The position numbers and the translations under genes are program-made. Below are positions 13,803 through 20,067 of a stretch of DNA of 24,520 nt, piece by piece. Below the pieces are notes generated by a model. That model made no database searches. It had not been told where the DNA came from and saw nothing but the letters and a program-made list of their open reading frames with translations. The stretch's first letter is position 1; each line of letters begins with the position of its first letter. Where the stretch lies: IMG/VR virus record IMGVR_UViG_3300049215_000014, positions 1 through 24,520 of that record; one strand, 5' to 3'. The DNA comes from a virus.

Positions 13803-15504
13803 AGGGCCTCATCACAGGTCGTGCTGCCTTGTAGTCGGCGAGACGATCGAGTTGCGCCTGACGCTCATCCCGCGTCGACAGCAAGCCTTGGTCCCGCAGA
13901 AACTTGAGCGCCTGGATGGCGGACGAGCTCAAGTCGTCGTGTGCCGCTTTGGGCAGCATTGCCATCTCGTCAATTAGGTTCGTGGCCCAATCCCGATCCG
14001 GCGCATAGACGATCTTTGCCGCAAACAGGTGGCTGACGGCATGCGCCCGCGCGATGATGTCGCCGCCCCCGTGCTTCTTCGGGTCCCACGGATACACCCC
14101 GAACTCCTCGCCCTTGCACAGGCGCGCAATCTCCTGGATCACCGACCAGCCATTCGCCTTGGCCTCGATCAGCAACGAATCCGCCTTGAAGCCCAAGATG
14201 GCCTCGTATTCCGTGCCATCCCGCCGTGTGCGCTTCTCCTTGCCGCGACAGGTCAGGATGATCTTCTCGACCAGTTCATGAAACGCAAGCCGGTCCTGCC
14301 ACGCCCAGAGCAACACCACCTTGATCAGGTTGCGCTCGTTGGTGAACACGCCCCAGACCGTGCAAGCGCTCCAGTCGTTCTCTTCCTTCGTCGTCAATGC
14401 CGTGTCGACACTGACCACGACATAGTCCATCGGCGGGAACTCAAGCCACTTGCGCTCGCCGGTCGCAGGATCGATCGGGTTGCCCCGCTCGTCGAAGGTC
14501 TCGCCCTCCGGCGGCCACAGTTGCCACCAGTCCGTCTTGAAGATGCCACCACCCGGAGGCGCGGGCGCCTGCTGGTACTGCCCCGACCAGATGAACGGGT
14601 TGCGCTTGAATGGCTCCAGATAGTCCAGGCTGAACCGCTCAGGCCACAGCAGCTCGCCCTGTTCCGTGCGCGGATCGTTCCACCCGAGCATCGTCGAGCA
14701 ATGCCGGCGGGGATCGTATTCCTCCGGCAGGCAGAGATGCACCCAATCCTTTTCGGTCGCGAGGATGTGGCCAGCCAGGTCCCGCTCGTGCAGCCGCTGC
14801 ATGATCAGAATCGTTGCCGTCGTGCGCGGGTCGGTGACACGCGATCGAAGCGTCGCCTCGTATGAGGCGATCACGCCCTCCCGGATTGCTTCCGACTCGC
14901 CTTCGTCCGCCTTGATCGGATCGTCGATGATGCGGATATCGCCACCGCGGCCAAGGACCGCGCCGCCCATTGGCGAACTGATCCGCGAGCCGCCCGCAGT
15001 CGTGTCGAACTTGTTCTTCGCCGACTGGTCCGACGCGATCTTGACCCGCTTGCCCCAGCGCTCCTGATACCAGTCGCTTTCAATCAGCCGGCGGGCCTGA
15101 ACCGCAGCATCGTACACCACCGCGTCGCCATAGCTGACGCAGAGGAACTTGACCTGCGGCCCACAGAGCGGCCGATCAGCTTCGGGTGTCTGCGCCCATA
15201 TCCAGCACTGGAACAGCACCGAGACGATCAGCGTCTTGCTGTGCCTCGGCGCAATGTTGATCAGGAGCTTGCGTATGCGCCCGTCTGCGACCGCCTCAAG
15301 GTGCTGGCAGATTGCCTCGATATGCCAGTTGCTCTCATAGGTCGAGGCGTCGATGACGCGCCAGGCTGCAGCGCAGAACTCGCTGAAGCTTGCTTCCAGC
15401 CTTTCGACTTCCTTGCGTCGCCGCATCTCCGCCTCGAGCCGCTGCAGCACGCTCGGCGCCGACGAAGGATCGAAGGGCAGCGATGATCTCTCCAAGCTCC
15501 TCAT
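13792..15504 (-). CDS. terL: Terminase large subunit (packaging ATPase-nuclease)
   Basis: A 570-residue protein of typical length. The ATPase domain shows NIAPRHSKTLIVSVLFQCW (residues 83-101, a Walker A variant of the PPRHGKS/T type), Walker B IRIIDDP (190-196) and coupling motif TATILIMQRLHERDLAGHIL (228-247). The nuclease domain starts with DYVVVSVDTALTTKEENDWS (359-378; D366 and D376), continues with GFKADSLLIEAKANG (437-451), and ends with the metal ligand region HDDLSSSAIQAL (521-532). It powers DNA translocation through the portal and makes packaging cuts. It overlaps the small-subunit gene by 170 nt if the ATG at 15504 is used; ATG 15426 is an alternative that shortens the overlap to 92 nt. 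Confidence 0.93.
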   Translation of the reverse strand: MRSLERSSLPFDPSSAPSVLQRLEAEMRRRKEVERLEASFSEFCAAAWRVIDASTYESNWHIEAICQHLEAVADGRIRKLLINIAPRHSKTLIVSVLFQCWIWAQTPEADRPLCGPQVKFLCVSYGDAVVYDAAVQARRLIESDWYQERWGKRVKIASDQSAKNKFDTTAGGSRISSPMGGAVLGRGGDIRIIDDPIKADEGESEAIREGVIASYEATLRSRVTDPRTTATILIMQRLHERDLAGHILATEKDWVHLCLPEEYDPRRHCSTMLGWNDPRTEQGELLWPERFSLDYLEPFKRNPFIWSGQYQQAPAPPGGGIFKTDWWQLWPPEGETFDERGNPIDPATGERKWLEFPPMDYVVVSVDTALTTKEENDWSACTVWGVFTNERNLIKVVLLWAWQDRLAFHELVEKIILTCRGKEKRTRRDGTEYEAILGFKADSLLIEAKANGWSVIQEIARLCKGEEFGVYPWDPKKHGGGDIIARAHAVSHLFAAKIVYAPDRDWATNLIDEMAMLPKAAHDDLSSSAIQALKFLRDQGLLSTRDERQAQLDRLADYKAARPVMRPYDV

Positions 15505-15769
15505 CCGATACGTCTTCCAACGATGCGCCCTTGACCAGAAACTCCTTCGGCATCTGGCTCGCCACCACCTTCACAAAGTCGCCGGGCTTGTCCTCGATCA
15601 TCCGGCTGATCGCGGATTTGCCTTTCTCAACCCATGCGTCGTGCAGGTCTACCCAGAACAGTTCCGACAGGCGGTTGCGCGAGCCCTTGGGGCGCCCATC
15701 GGGATTGCCGCTCTCCCCGGGCTGCCAGCGATGCGGTTTGTTGGCGCCTGTTTTTTCATCAGCGGGCAT
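15335..15769 (-). CDS. terS: Terminase small subunit-like protein (DUF5681)
   Basis: A 144-residue protein. Residues 13-37 carry the DUF5681 signature RWQPGESGNPDGRPKGSRNR, which marks many phage small terminases or terminase-adjacent DNA-binding proteins. A helical body follows (LSELFWVDLHDAWVEKGKSA, FVKVVASQMPKEFLVKG). The last about 55 residues, rich in Ala and Arg, overlap the terL frame for 170 nt. Such a long overlap is unusual; the frame may simply run on to a late stop, or a sequencing frameshift may have extended it. It should bind the packaging initiation site and load TerL. Confidence 0.85.
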   Translation of the reverse strand: MPADEKTGANKPHRWQPGESGNPDGRPKGSRNRLSELFWVDLHDAWVEKGKSAISRMIEDKPGDFVKVVASQMPKEFLVKGASLEDVSDEELGEIIAALRSFVGAERAAAARGGDAATQGSRKAGSKLQRVLRCSLARHRRLDL

Positions 15770-15775
15770 GACGCT

Positions 15776-15940
15776 TCAGTCACCCCAAGTTCGACGGCGC
15801 GCGTCAAGCAGAATGGCCGCAATCAGCAGCCCGATGACGCCGAACACCACCCACAACTCCGGGTAATAGTACAGCGCGACGGCAAAGAATGCCAGATACG
15901 CGACTATCATGCCGCCGCCGCCGATGTTGAGTACGTTCAC
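15776..15940 (-). CDS. Small membrane protein
   Basis: A 54-residue protein. GTG at 15940 is preferred because GGGAG lies 8 nt upstream; an in-frame TTG at 15967 would add nine residues but has no Shine-Dalgarno. Two hydrophobic segments are visible, MIVAYLAFFAVALYYYP and LWVVFGVIGLLIAAILL, followed by a positively charged tail (DARRRTWGD), consistent with a two-span inner-membrane protein. It lies just upstream of terminase genes. Holin-like or superinfection-related roles are possible but not shown. Confidence 0.62.
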   Translation of the reverse strand: MNVLNIGGGGMIVAYLAFFAVALYYYPELWVVFGVIGLLIAAILLDARRRTWGD

Positions 15941-15967
15941 TTGGTGCTCCCTTGATGGCGAGGTCAA

Positions 15968-16189
15968 TCACGGGCCGGCAAAGCACGTTCCGGCGACTGA
16001 CAGCGTGCAGTACGGACTGACAATGGCAGGCTGCGGATACTGACTTTTGCGGGCTTCGTGAGCAGCGCCGGCCACGGCCTGAGTCGGGCGAGGCGGCGCC
16101 AACGCGAACGCAAGCCAGAAGATGCACGCCAGCATGGCGGATATTCCCACCAGCGTTGCAACCACCACGGCCACCGTGTCACGATCCAT
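15968..16189 (-). CDS. Small single-span membrane protein
   Basis: A 73-residue protein. ATG at 16189 is used; an in-frame ATG at 16243 would put the start inside the opposing promoter at 16237-16264, and neither has a good Shine-Dalgarno. A single strong transmembrane segment covers TVAVVVATLVGISAMLACIF (residues 5-24), followed by a Pro/Ala-rich extracytoplasmic-looking tail with cysteines (SPYCTLSVAGTCFAGP). The short cytoplasmic N-terminus and Cys-containing tail suggest insertion into the inner membrane with a periplasmic C-terminus. Function is unknown; it could belong to the lysis region. Confidence 0.5.
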   Translation of the reverse strand: MDRDTVAVVVATLVGISAMLACIFWLAFALAPPRPTQAVAGAAHEARKSQYPQPAIVSPYCTLSVAGTCFAGP

Positions 16190-16236
16190 GCCGATTGCCG
16201 TTGTTACAATTCGTGAACTGATGGCTGCGATTTGCG

Positions 16237-16264
16237 TTGACATGGCCGTGCATTTTGCTACACT
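16237..16264 (+). promoter_or_regulatory. Near-consensus sigma70 promoter of the rightward island
   Basis: TTGACA at 16237-16242 and TACACT at 16259-16264 with a 16-bp spacer, followed 28 nt later by the ATG of the 75-aa gene with GGGAG as ribosome-binding site. The -35 box is perfect and the -10 matches four of six consensus positions. It points rightwards, against the direction of nearly all other genes, and lies between a leftward membrane-protein gene and the rightward operon. Confidence 0.75.
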
Positions 16265-16291
16265 GACCACATCGAAACGGGAGACACGCAG

Positions 16292-16519
16292 ATGACCACC
16301 TTCCAGACCGGCCGCACCTACTACACTCGCTCGATCTGCGACGCGGATTGCATCTTCTCCTTCACGATCCTCGGCCGCACCGCCAAGTCCGTGACCGTCC
16401 AAGTCCACGGCAAGACCGTCCGGCGTGGGCTGTCCGTGTGGAACGGCATCGAGCAGTTCAAGCCCTTCGGCAATTACTCGATGGCCGCGATCATCAGCGC
16501 CGACAAGGTGGCGGCTTAG
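16292..16519 (+). CDS. Conserved small protein of mobile elements (unknown function)
   Basis: A 75-residue protein starting MTTFQTGRTYYTRSICDADC. It has the features of a small protein often found on phages and plasmids: YYTRSICD, FSFTILGRTAKSVTVQVHGK and VWNGIEQFKPFGNYSMAAII. It looks like a compact beta-barrel with two cysteines and many basic residues; RNA or DNA binding is a guess. It is the first gene of the rightward island, 28 nt after the promoter, with GGGAG 8 nt before the ATG. I recognise the sequence type but not a function. Confidence 0.78.
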   Translation: MTTFQTGRTYYTRSICDADCIFSFTILGRTAKSVTVQVHGKTVRRGLSVWNGIEQFKPFGNYSMAAIISADKVAA

Positions 16520-16556
16520 GCCGCCTTCCCCTTCCCTCCCACCGGAGCCTCAGACA

Positions 16557-16724
16557 ATGACCACGTTCGCACAGACCTTCGCAGTCCGTACCGCAGCCCA
16601 GTCGATCGCCGATGCACTCATGGTGCTGACCATCCGTGTCAGGCAGGGACAGAAGCCCACGTTCGAGGAGATGGGCTATCTGCTCAAGAGGCTCGGCGAG
16701 GCGCAGATGGCGCTTGAAGCATGA
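16557..16724 (+). CDS. 55-aa helical protein of the rightward island
   Basis: A short protein starting MTTFAQTFAVRTAAQSIADA, ending LLKRLGEAQMALEA. ATG at 16557 has GGAG 9 nt upstream and its stop overlaps the next start as ATGA. It appears all-helical and mildly basic. Frames on the other strand here are much less coding-like. No function known. Confidence 0.65.
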   Translation: MTTFAQTFAVRTAAQSIADALMVLTIRVRQGQKPTFEEMGYLLKRLGEAQMALEA

Positions 16725-16924
16725 CCGCGTCCGAATACATCGCCGCCCTCGACGCCCTGTGCCTCAGTCAGACTGGGGCCGGGGAGTTCTTCGGGGTACA
16801 CCGGATCACTGCTCACCGATGGGCAGAGACAGGACCGCCAGAGCCAGTGGCGAAGCTGCTTAGGCTCATGCTGGCGCTGCAATTCTCGGTGGAGTACGTG
16901 GAGCGGGTGACGCGGGAGGCTTGA
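16721..16924 (+). CDS. Small XRE-like HTH DNA-binding protein
   Basis: A 67-residue protein that is essentially a bare helix-turn-helix: LCLSQTGAGEFFGVHRITAH (14-33) with recognition helix VHRITAHRWAE, then PPEPVAKLLRLMLAL. It resembles the compact Cro/C1-type fold found in phage and plasmid regulators. The start overlaps the upstream stop (ATGA). As last gene of an island that faces the late operon, it may regulate that island or the leftward late genes. There is no effector or cleavage domain, so it is more Cro-like than a full repressor. Confidence 0.75.
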   Translation: MTASEYIAALDALCLSQTGAGEFFGVHRITAHRWAETGPPEPVAKLLRLMLALQFSVEYVERVTREA

Positions 16925-17084
16925 CGGGAACGGCCGCGCAAGGGTGCCAGCCCGAGCGCAGCCGTTTGGCAGTCTGGACCGGTCGGCGGGGCTTGTCCTG
17001 CGACGCCGCCCGGCGGATGAGTGGCTGGTGGGCTTTCCCTGCGAACCAGCCGCTCAGCACAAGCTTCCGTAGTATGGCAATTTG

Positions 17085-17111
17085 CCTATACATGCCTGAC
17101 AGGCTTGTCAA
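17085..17111 (-). promoter_or_regulatory. Possible leftward promoter with palindromic operator
   Basis: On the minus strand TTGACA (17111-17106) and TATAGG (17090-17085) are 15 bp apart, with the dyad GCCTG-A-CAGGC (17094-17104) between them. The -35 is perfect but the spacer is short. It would read leftwards, antisense to the rightward island and into the late genes at 16189. The only other content of the 183-bp gap 16925-17107 is GC-rich sequence in which I see no gene. Confidence 0.35.
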
Positions 17112-17641
17112 CCGTGTTTCGCGCGCCGGCCACCATTGTCCTTCGCCAGCCCAAACACCACGGCGAGATTATCGAGTCGACGGCGCAATTCCCGCCCCAG
17201 CGCGTTCAGGTCGCGGAGGTCCGTCATCCCCATCGCCCGCCCGTATTGCTCGGGCATCATACCCTTCGCCAGCACCGCGTAGACCAAAGCATAACCGTCC
17301 TGCCCGAGGACCGGATAGATCGAGTTGAGCTGTTTGATCGCCTTGAACTGCCTGTCAGACATGATCGTCGGCACTCCTCCCCCGCCGTCGACCGGCTCCT
17401 GAGTGGTGTCGACAGAGCGGGGGCCACGGACCTCTGCCGCTTCCATCAGCGCCTGCATCATCCTGCCTGCCTCATAGGCGCAGTCGTCGATCCTACGGGC
17501 ATGGTGGAGGCGCACCAGGGCATCCGTGCGCATGGCGCGGACGACCGTGACGCGCTCCAGCTCGTCAGGATGGCCCGGCTGATAGCGCGGGTTGCGGACC
17601 TCGATGACGGGCACGCTGGGGGCAAGCGTCGCGGTCGTCAC
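17108..17641 (-). CDS. Conserved phage protein, regulator-like, unknown
   Basis: A 177-residue protein. GTG at 17641 is selected because GCAGGAG lies 7 nt upstream and the sequence before it is unlike a protein. Residues 45-75 (DALVRLHHARRIDDCAYEAG ...) form a helical block that resembles the 'lhr.g.i...y.AG..yr.l.e.a' segment of phage proteins of the DUF6456 type. The second half (SDRQFKAIKQLNSIYPVLGQ and MTDLRDLNALGRELRRRLDN) resembles regulators that place a helix-turn-helix near the C-terminus. It lies last in the leftward early region, a position often used for late-gene activators. The role is inferred from position. Confidence 0.6.
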   Translation of the reverse strand: MTTATLAPSVPVIEVRNPRYQPGHPDELERVTVVRAMRTDALVRLHHARRIDDCAYEAGRMMQALMEAAEVRGPRSVDTTQEPVDGGGGVPTIMSDRQFKAIKQLNSIYPVLGQDGYALVYAVLAKGMMPEQYGRAMGMTDLRDLNALGRELRRRLDNLAVVFGLAKDNGGRRAKHG

Positions 17642-17675
17642 TGGCTTTCTCCTGCGCTTGCGGCGGGGCAATGCA

Positions 17676-18089
17676 CTAGCTCGCGTCAGTGGCGGGCTTG
17701 GCAAGATGGGCGTCGCGGAAAGCCCGCCAGATTTCCGTGAACTCGTCACTTGAATAAGCCAGCAGCCCGCTTCGGTAGCCACTGTCCATCGCCGCGAGTT
17801 CGGCGTCCATCGGCGGCTCGTTCCGCCGAGATTTGGCTATCTCATTCAACTCGTTGCACATCCACCGGAACACAGGTTCAAACGCCGCAGTCTTGACATC
17901 AGACGACAATTCCCACGGGGCCAGCCATGCTGTGCCGGGAATGTCGATGACATCCACGGCAGCGCGGGCGAGCGCGAGAAACGCCTCGCGCACAGTCTGC
18001 ACCACATCGCTCCACGGCAAGTCAGAGCCACCGCTCTGCGCATACATCGCTTTCGCCGCACGCTCGATGATGGCTTCCCGATCAGTCAT
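17676..18089 (-). CDS. Unknown protein with GTAWLAPWE motif, paralogue of the next gene
   Basis: A 137-residue protein starting MTDREAIIERAAKAMYAQSG; ATG 18089 overlaps the preceding stop by 8 nt. It shares with the upstream gene (18082-18447) the N-terminal block MTDREA-hydrophobic-IERAA, the central motif IPGTAWLAPWE and the terminal ...FRDAHLAK. The N-terminal helix (AAKAMYA) and the Ser/Trp pair resemble small phage proteins with an 'ERAA.A...' start. Function unknown; the pair looks like a tandem duplication. Confidence 0.7.
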   Translation of the reverse strand: MTDREAIIERAAKAMYAQSGGSDLPWSDVVQTVREAFLALARAAVDVIDIPGTAWLAPWELSSDVKTAAFEPVFRWMCNELNEIAKSRRNEPPMDAELAAMDSGYRSGLLAYSSDEFTEIWRAFRDAHLAKPATDAS

Positions 18090-18447
18090 GGGGCGTATCC
18101 TTCGGCTCAATGGCGGCCTTGGCGAGATGGGCGTCGCGTGTCTCGGACCAGAGGGCCGCCCAGTTGCCGAAATCGCCGTAGAACTCGGTGAACTCCTGCA
18201 TGCCGCCTTCTTCGTGCCGGCCGTGGCGGCGGATGATGGTCCACATCTCGTCAGGCATCTCCCACGGAGCCAGCCATGCGGTGCCGTTGAGGAGGCCGGG
18301 GCAGGCGGCGTTGAGCACGGTGATGGCGTCCTCCCGATATATCTGCCGATCGCTGTCCTCCTCTTGGTCCCACGACAGAACAGACGTTCCATCGCACGAA
18401 TGGATCGCCCTCGCCGCGCGCTCAATGAGGGCTTCCCGATCGGTCAT
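18082..18447 (-). CDS. Unknown protein with GTAWLAPWE motif, paralogue of neighbour
   Basis: A 121-residue acidic protein starting MTDREALIERAARAIHSCDG; the ATG overlaps the preceding stop as ATGA. It carries the same elements as the gene at 17676-18089: ALIERAARAI, NGTAWLAPWEMPDEMW and SETRDAHLAKAA. The middle differs (DQEEDSDRQIYREDAI against VVQTVREAFLALARAA), showing divergence after duplication. The conserved GTAWLAPWE is probably structural. No known domain. Confidence 0.7.
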   Translation of the reverse strand: MTDREALIERAARAIHSCDGTSVLSWDQEEDSDRQIYREDAITVLNAACPGLLNGTAWLAPWEMPDEMWTIIRRHGRHEEGGMQEFTEFYGDFGNWAALWSETRDAHLAKAAIEPKDTPHD

Positions 18448-18941
18448 GTCGCATCCTCCAGGCAGCGCAGGCGCGGCAGGCTCACCGGCACCAGCGGCAG
18501 GTTGACGTGGTCAAGGTTCTTCACCCAACGAACCGTGGTGGCCGGCTTGGCTGGCACGGCCTTGCCTGCCTCGATCCGGTACACCGTGGGGCGGTTATGC
18601 GGGCGGGCGATGACGGTCAGCGCACCATCGCGCAGGAGCTTCGCCACGGCACGTTCGGCTCTCCGCACATTAATGCCTGCAGCCTTCGCCAGGTCTGGGC
18701 CGGGCATGCTGACCGCGCCAGCGAAAGACGCGTGCTCAGCGAGAGCCGCGAGGACAATGGCGGCATCACCCTGTCTACTCGGCCTGCGAACACCCCACCC
18801 CCTGCGGCGCGCCATCCCGGCGACCTCATCGCGAGTAATGCCGCCGCCGAGCTTGGCTGCGATCTCTGACCCGAATAGCCCTTCCTTCCAAAGCCGCTCC
18901 GCCTCGGCGAGAACGGCTGGCGACCGATGCCGGTTGGTCAT
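18444..18941 (-). CDS. Regulator: GcrA-like N-terminal HTH plus winged helix
   Basis: A 165-residue protein. ATG at 18941 (GGAG 10 nt upstream) is preferred over GTG at 18956. Residues about 10-45 (LAEAERLWKEGLFGSEIAAK, ITRDEVAGMARRRGWGVRRP) resemble the GcrA DNA-binding helices: a LW.eG....IA..LG..TR..V.g..R pattern. Residues 57-118 form a winged helix-turn-helix (GPDLAKAAGINVRRAERAVA, LLRDGALTVIARPHNRPTVY). The tail (DHVNLPLVPVSLPRLRCLED) lacks the Cys-rich sigma-binding segment of GcrA. A composite DNA-binding regulator is likely. Because a full GcrA is encoded 2 kb upstream, it may compete with or modify that protein's targets. Confidence 0.7.
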   Translation of the reverse strand: MTNRHRSPAVLAEAERLWKEGLFGSEIAAKLGGGITRDEVAGMARRRGWGVRRPSRQGDAAIVLAALAEHASFAGAVSMPGPDLAKAAGINVRRAERAVAKLLRDGALTVIARPHNRPTVYRIEAGKAVPAKPATTVRWVKNLDHVNLPLVPVSLPRLRCLEDAT

Positions 18942-18987
18942 AGCGTCATGCTCCACGGGAGTTTGCTCATCGGGGAAGGCTGGTCAG

Positions 18988-19197
18988 TCATGGGCCGGTC
19001 CTCTGGTTAAGGCACATCGCGCCGTTGCCATACTGGTTCATCGGCACCCACGTCCCTCCATGACCCACACATTCCGTCTGCGCTGCGTAGTAGGCTTGTC
19101 GCGACTGCTGGCAACCGTACAGGCTGCCGCCCACAATGATGCCGAGGCCGGTCAGAACCGCGGTCGACACCACGATTGAGATGATTGTGTCCTTCAT
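18988..19197 (-). CDS. Small membrane-anchored protein
   Basis: A 69-residue protein. ATG 19197 has GGAGG 7 nt upstream. A transmembrane segment covers IISIVVSTAVLTGLGIIVGG (residues 5-24), followed by a soluble tail with cysteines (SLYGCQQSRQAYYAAQTECV, AMCLNQRTGP). The orientation (short N-terminus, periplasmic tail) resembles small phage proteins that alter the envelope. Function unknown. Confidence 0.68.
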   Translation of the reverse strand: MKDTIISIVVSTAVLTGLGIIVGGSLYGCQQSRQAYYAAQTECVGHGGTWVPMNQYGNGAMCLNQRTGP

Positions 19198-19500
19198 TCG
19201 CTGTCCTCCAGCCATAGTTCCTCTTTCCGTATACCCTCCCCTCCCGGGGATCGGTCTCCCGAGAGGTTCACAGGGGGCTCTATCAAGCAGCGGTATACCG
19301 TAGCTGCCCGTTATCGTGGGCCAGACGCCTCCCCCTCCCTCTACTTGCCGGGAGCAGCCTACAAATTGGGGGTTTGGTGCTACGCTATCTCTCAGTCCGA
19401 ATGCCAAGACCTTCGAGGGCTCGGAACCTGGCCTCTCGGCCAAGAAAGTTCGCCCCGCCACTAGCCGGCTATTGTCGAGCGGAAGCCGGCCAACCCATGC
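19198..19500 (-). other. 303-bp intergenic region with a palindrome, possible promoter/operator
   Basis: This is the longest non-coding gap in the leftward early region; the plus-strand frame across it is not convincing. It contains the 10-base perfect palindrome CGGTATACCG (19291-19300), extended to a 20-base imperfect dyad AGC-AG-CGGTATACCG-TA-GCT (19286-19305). A second GTATAC core (CCGTATACC, 19227-19235) lies 64 bp away. A CCGGCT/AGCCGG stem of 6 bp lies near 19464-19489, shortly after the stop of the upstream gene. These features fit a terminator plus regulated promoter for the genes at 19197 and beyond; no confident -35/-10 pair could be assigned. Confidence 0.45.
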
Positions 19501-20037
19501 TCACCCATCGAACAGCGAATTTTGCGCTTGCACAGAACGTCCATTCCTGCTAGGGAATGTTTGTTCCGTAGAGGGAACAGGCGCAATTTTCGTTGCGGGG
19601 GCGGATGGCTGAGCAAAGTCACCGCCCCCTTTTTCGTCCAGCCACTCGGCGGGGAACCGCCAGCCCTGGCCGTTCAGGCCAGCGACGTGCGGAGGCAGGA
19701 CACCGCGCTCTGCGTAATAGCGCCCCGCCATCTTCCGCCACCGAGGATCACCCATCGGCACCCACACCATCGCCTTTGTCGGCGCCATGCGGGTCTCATA
19801 GTCCTTCCAGCGCTGCTGGTTCAGCCATGTGACCGCCTGACAGACGTAAGGCGTGTTCAGATGGCCGAGGTCGCGTTGCTCGGATGCGTAAATGCGGGCG
19901 GCGTTGATGATGGTATCAGGCGGCGTCCGCTTCACGGCCTTCTCGAAACTCCGCTGAGCCGGCACCCAAGGGTTTGATCCCTTGCGCTTGGGGTACACGG
20001 ACCTGAACTGCTCAAACGCTTCCGCAATATCGCTCAT
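19501..20037 (-). CDS. Replication-initiation-like phage protein (C-terminal helicase-loader type motif)
   Basis: A 178-residue protein. ATG 20037 is chosen because GGAGGGG lies about 6 nt upstream; a GTG at 20067 is in frame but lacks support. Residues about 5-72 show the pattern FEQFRSVYPKRKGSNPWVPA ... FEKAVKRTPPDTIINAARIY ... LGHLNTPYVCQAVTWLNQQR. This is the 'YPkr.g...A...f.kai....p..ii.aa..y......t.p..WLn..rW' motif found in many phage replication-associated proteins. The rest (MGDPRWRKMAGRYYAERGVL, HVAGLNGQGWRFPAEWLDEK) is a basic tail. The role is probably recruitment of the replication machinery; this is family inference. Confidence 0.7.
   Translation of the reverse strand: MSDIAEAFEQFRSVYPKRKGSNPWVPAQRSFEKAVKRTPPDTIINAARIYASEQRDLGHLNTPYVCQAVTWLNQQRWKDYETRMAPTKAMVWVPMGDPRWRKMAGRYYAERGVLPPHVAGLNGQGWRFPAEWLDEKGGGDFAQPSAPATKIAPVPSTEQTFPSRNGRSVQAQNSLFDG
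19542..19579. promoter_or_regulatory. Two tandem 18-bp dyads (TTCC-N6-GGAA), candidate operators
   Basis: CATTCC-TGCTAG-GGAATG (19542-19559) and TGTTCC-GTAGAG-GGAACA (19562-19579) are two perfect 6-bp inverted repeats with 6-bp spacers. They share the inner half-sites TTCC/GGAA, and their centres lie exactly 20 bp apart. They fall inside the C-terminal codons of the replication-like gene. Such paired, phased dyads are typical of dimeric-repressor binding sites; a role as RNA hairpins is the alternative. Confidence 0.55.
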
Positions 20038-20067
20038 CCGCCCCTCCTTCGCTACCGTATTTGGCAC

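Noticed and set aside
18988-19461. Extended 157-aa version of the small membrane protein
   Set aside because: The first 88 residues have no coding character; GGAGG immediately before ATG 19197 defines the true start.
19316-19612. 98-aa plus-strand frame across the early intergenic region
   Set aside because: No Shine-Dalgarno, overlaps the end of the replication-like gene antisense, and the composition is not protein-like.
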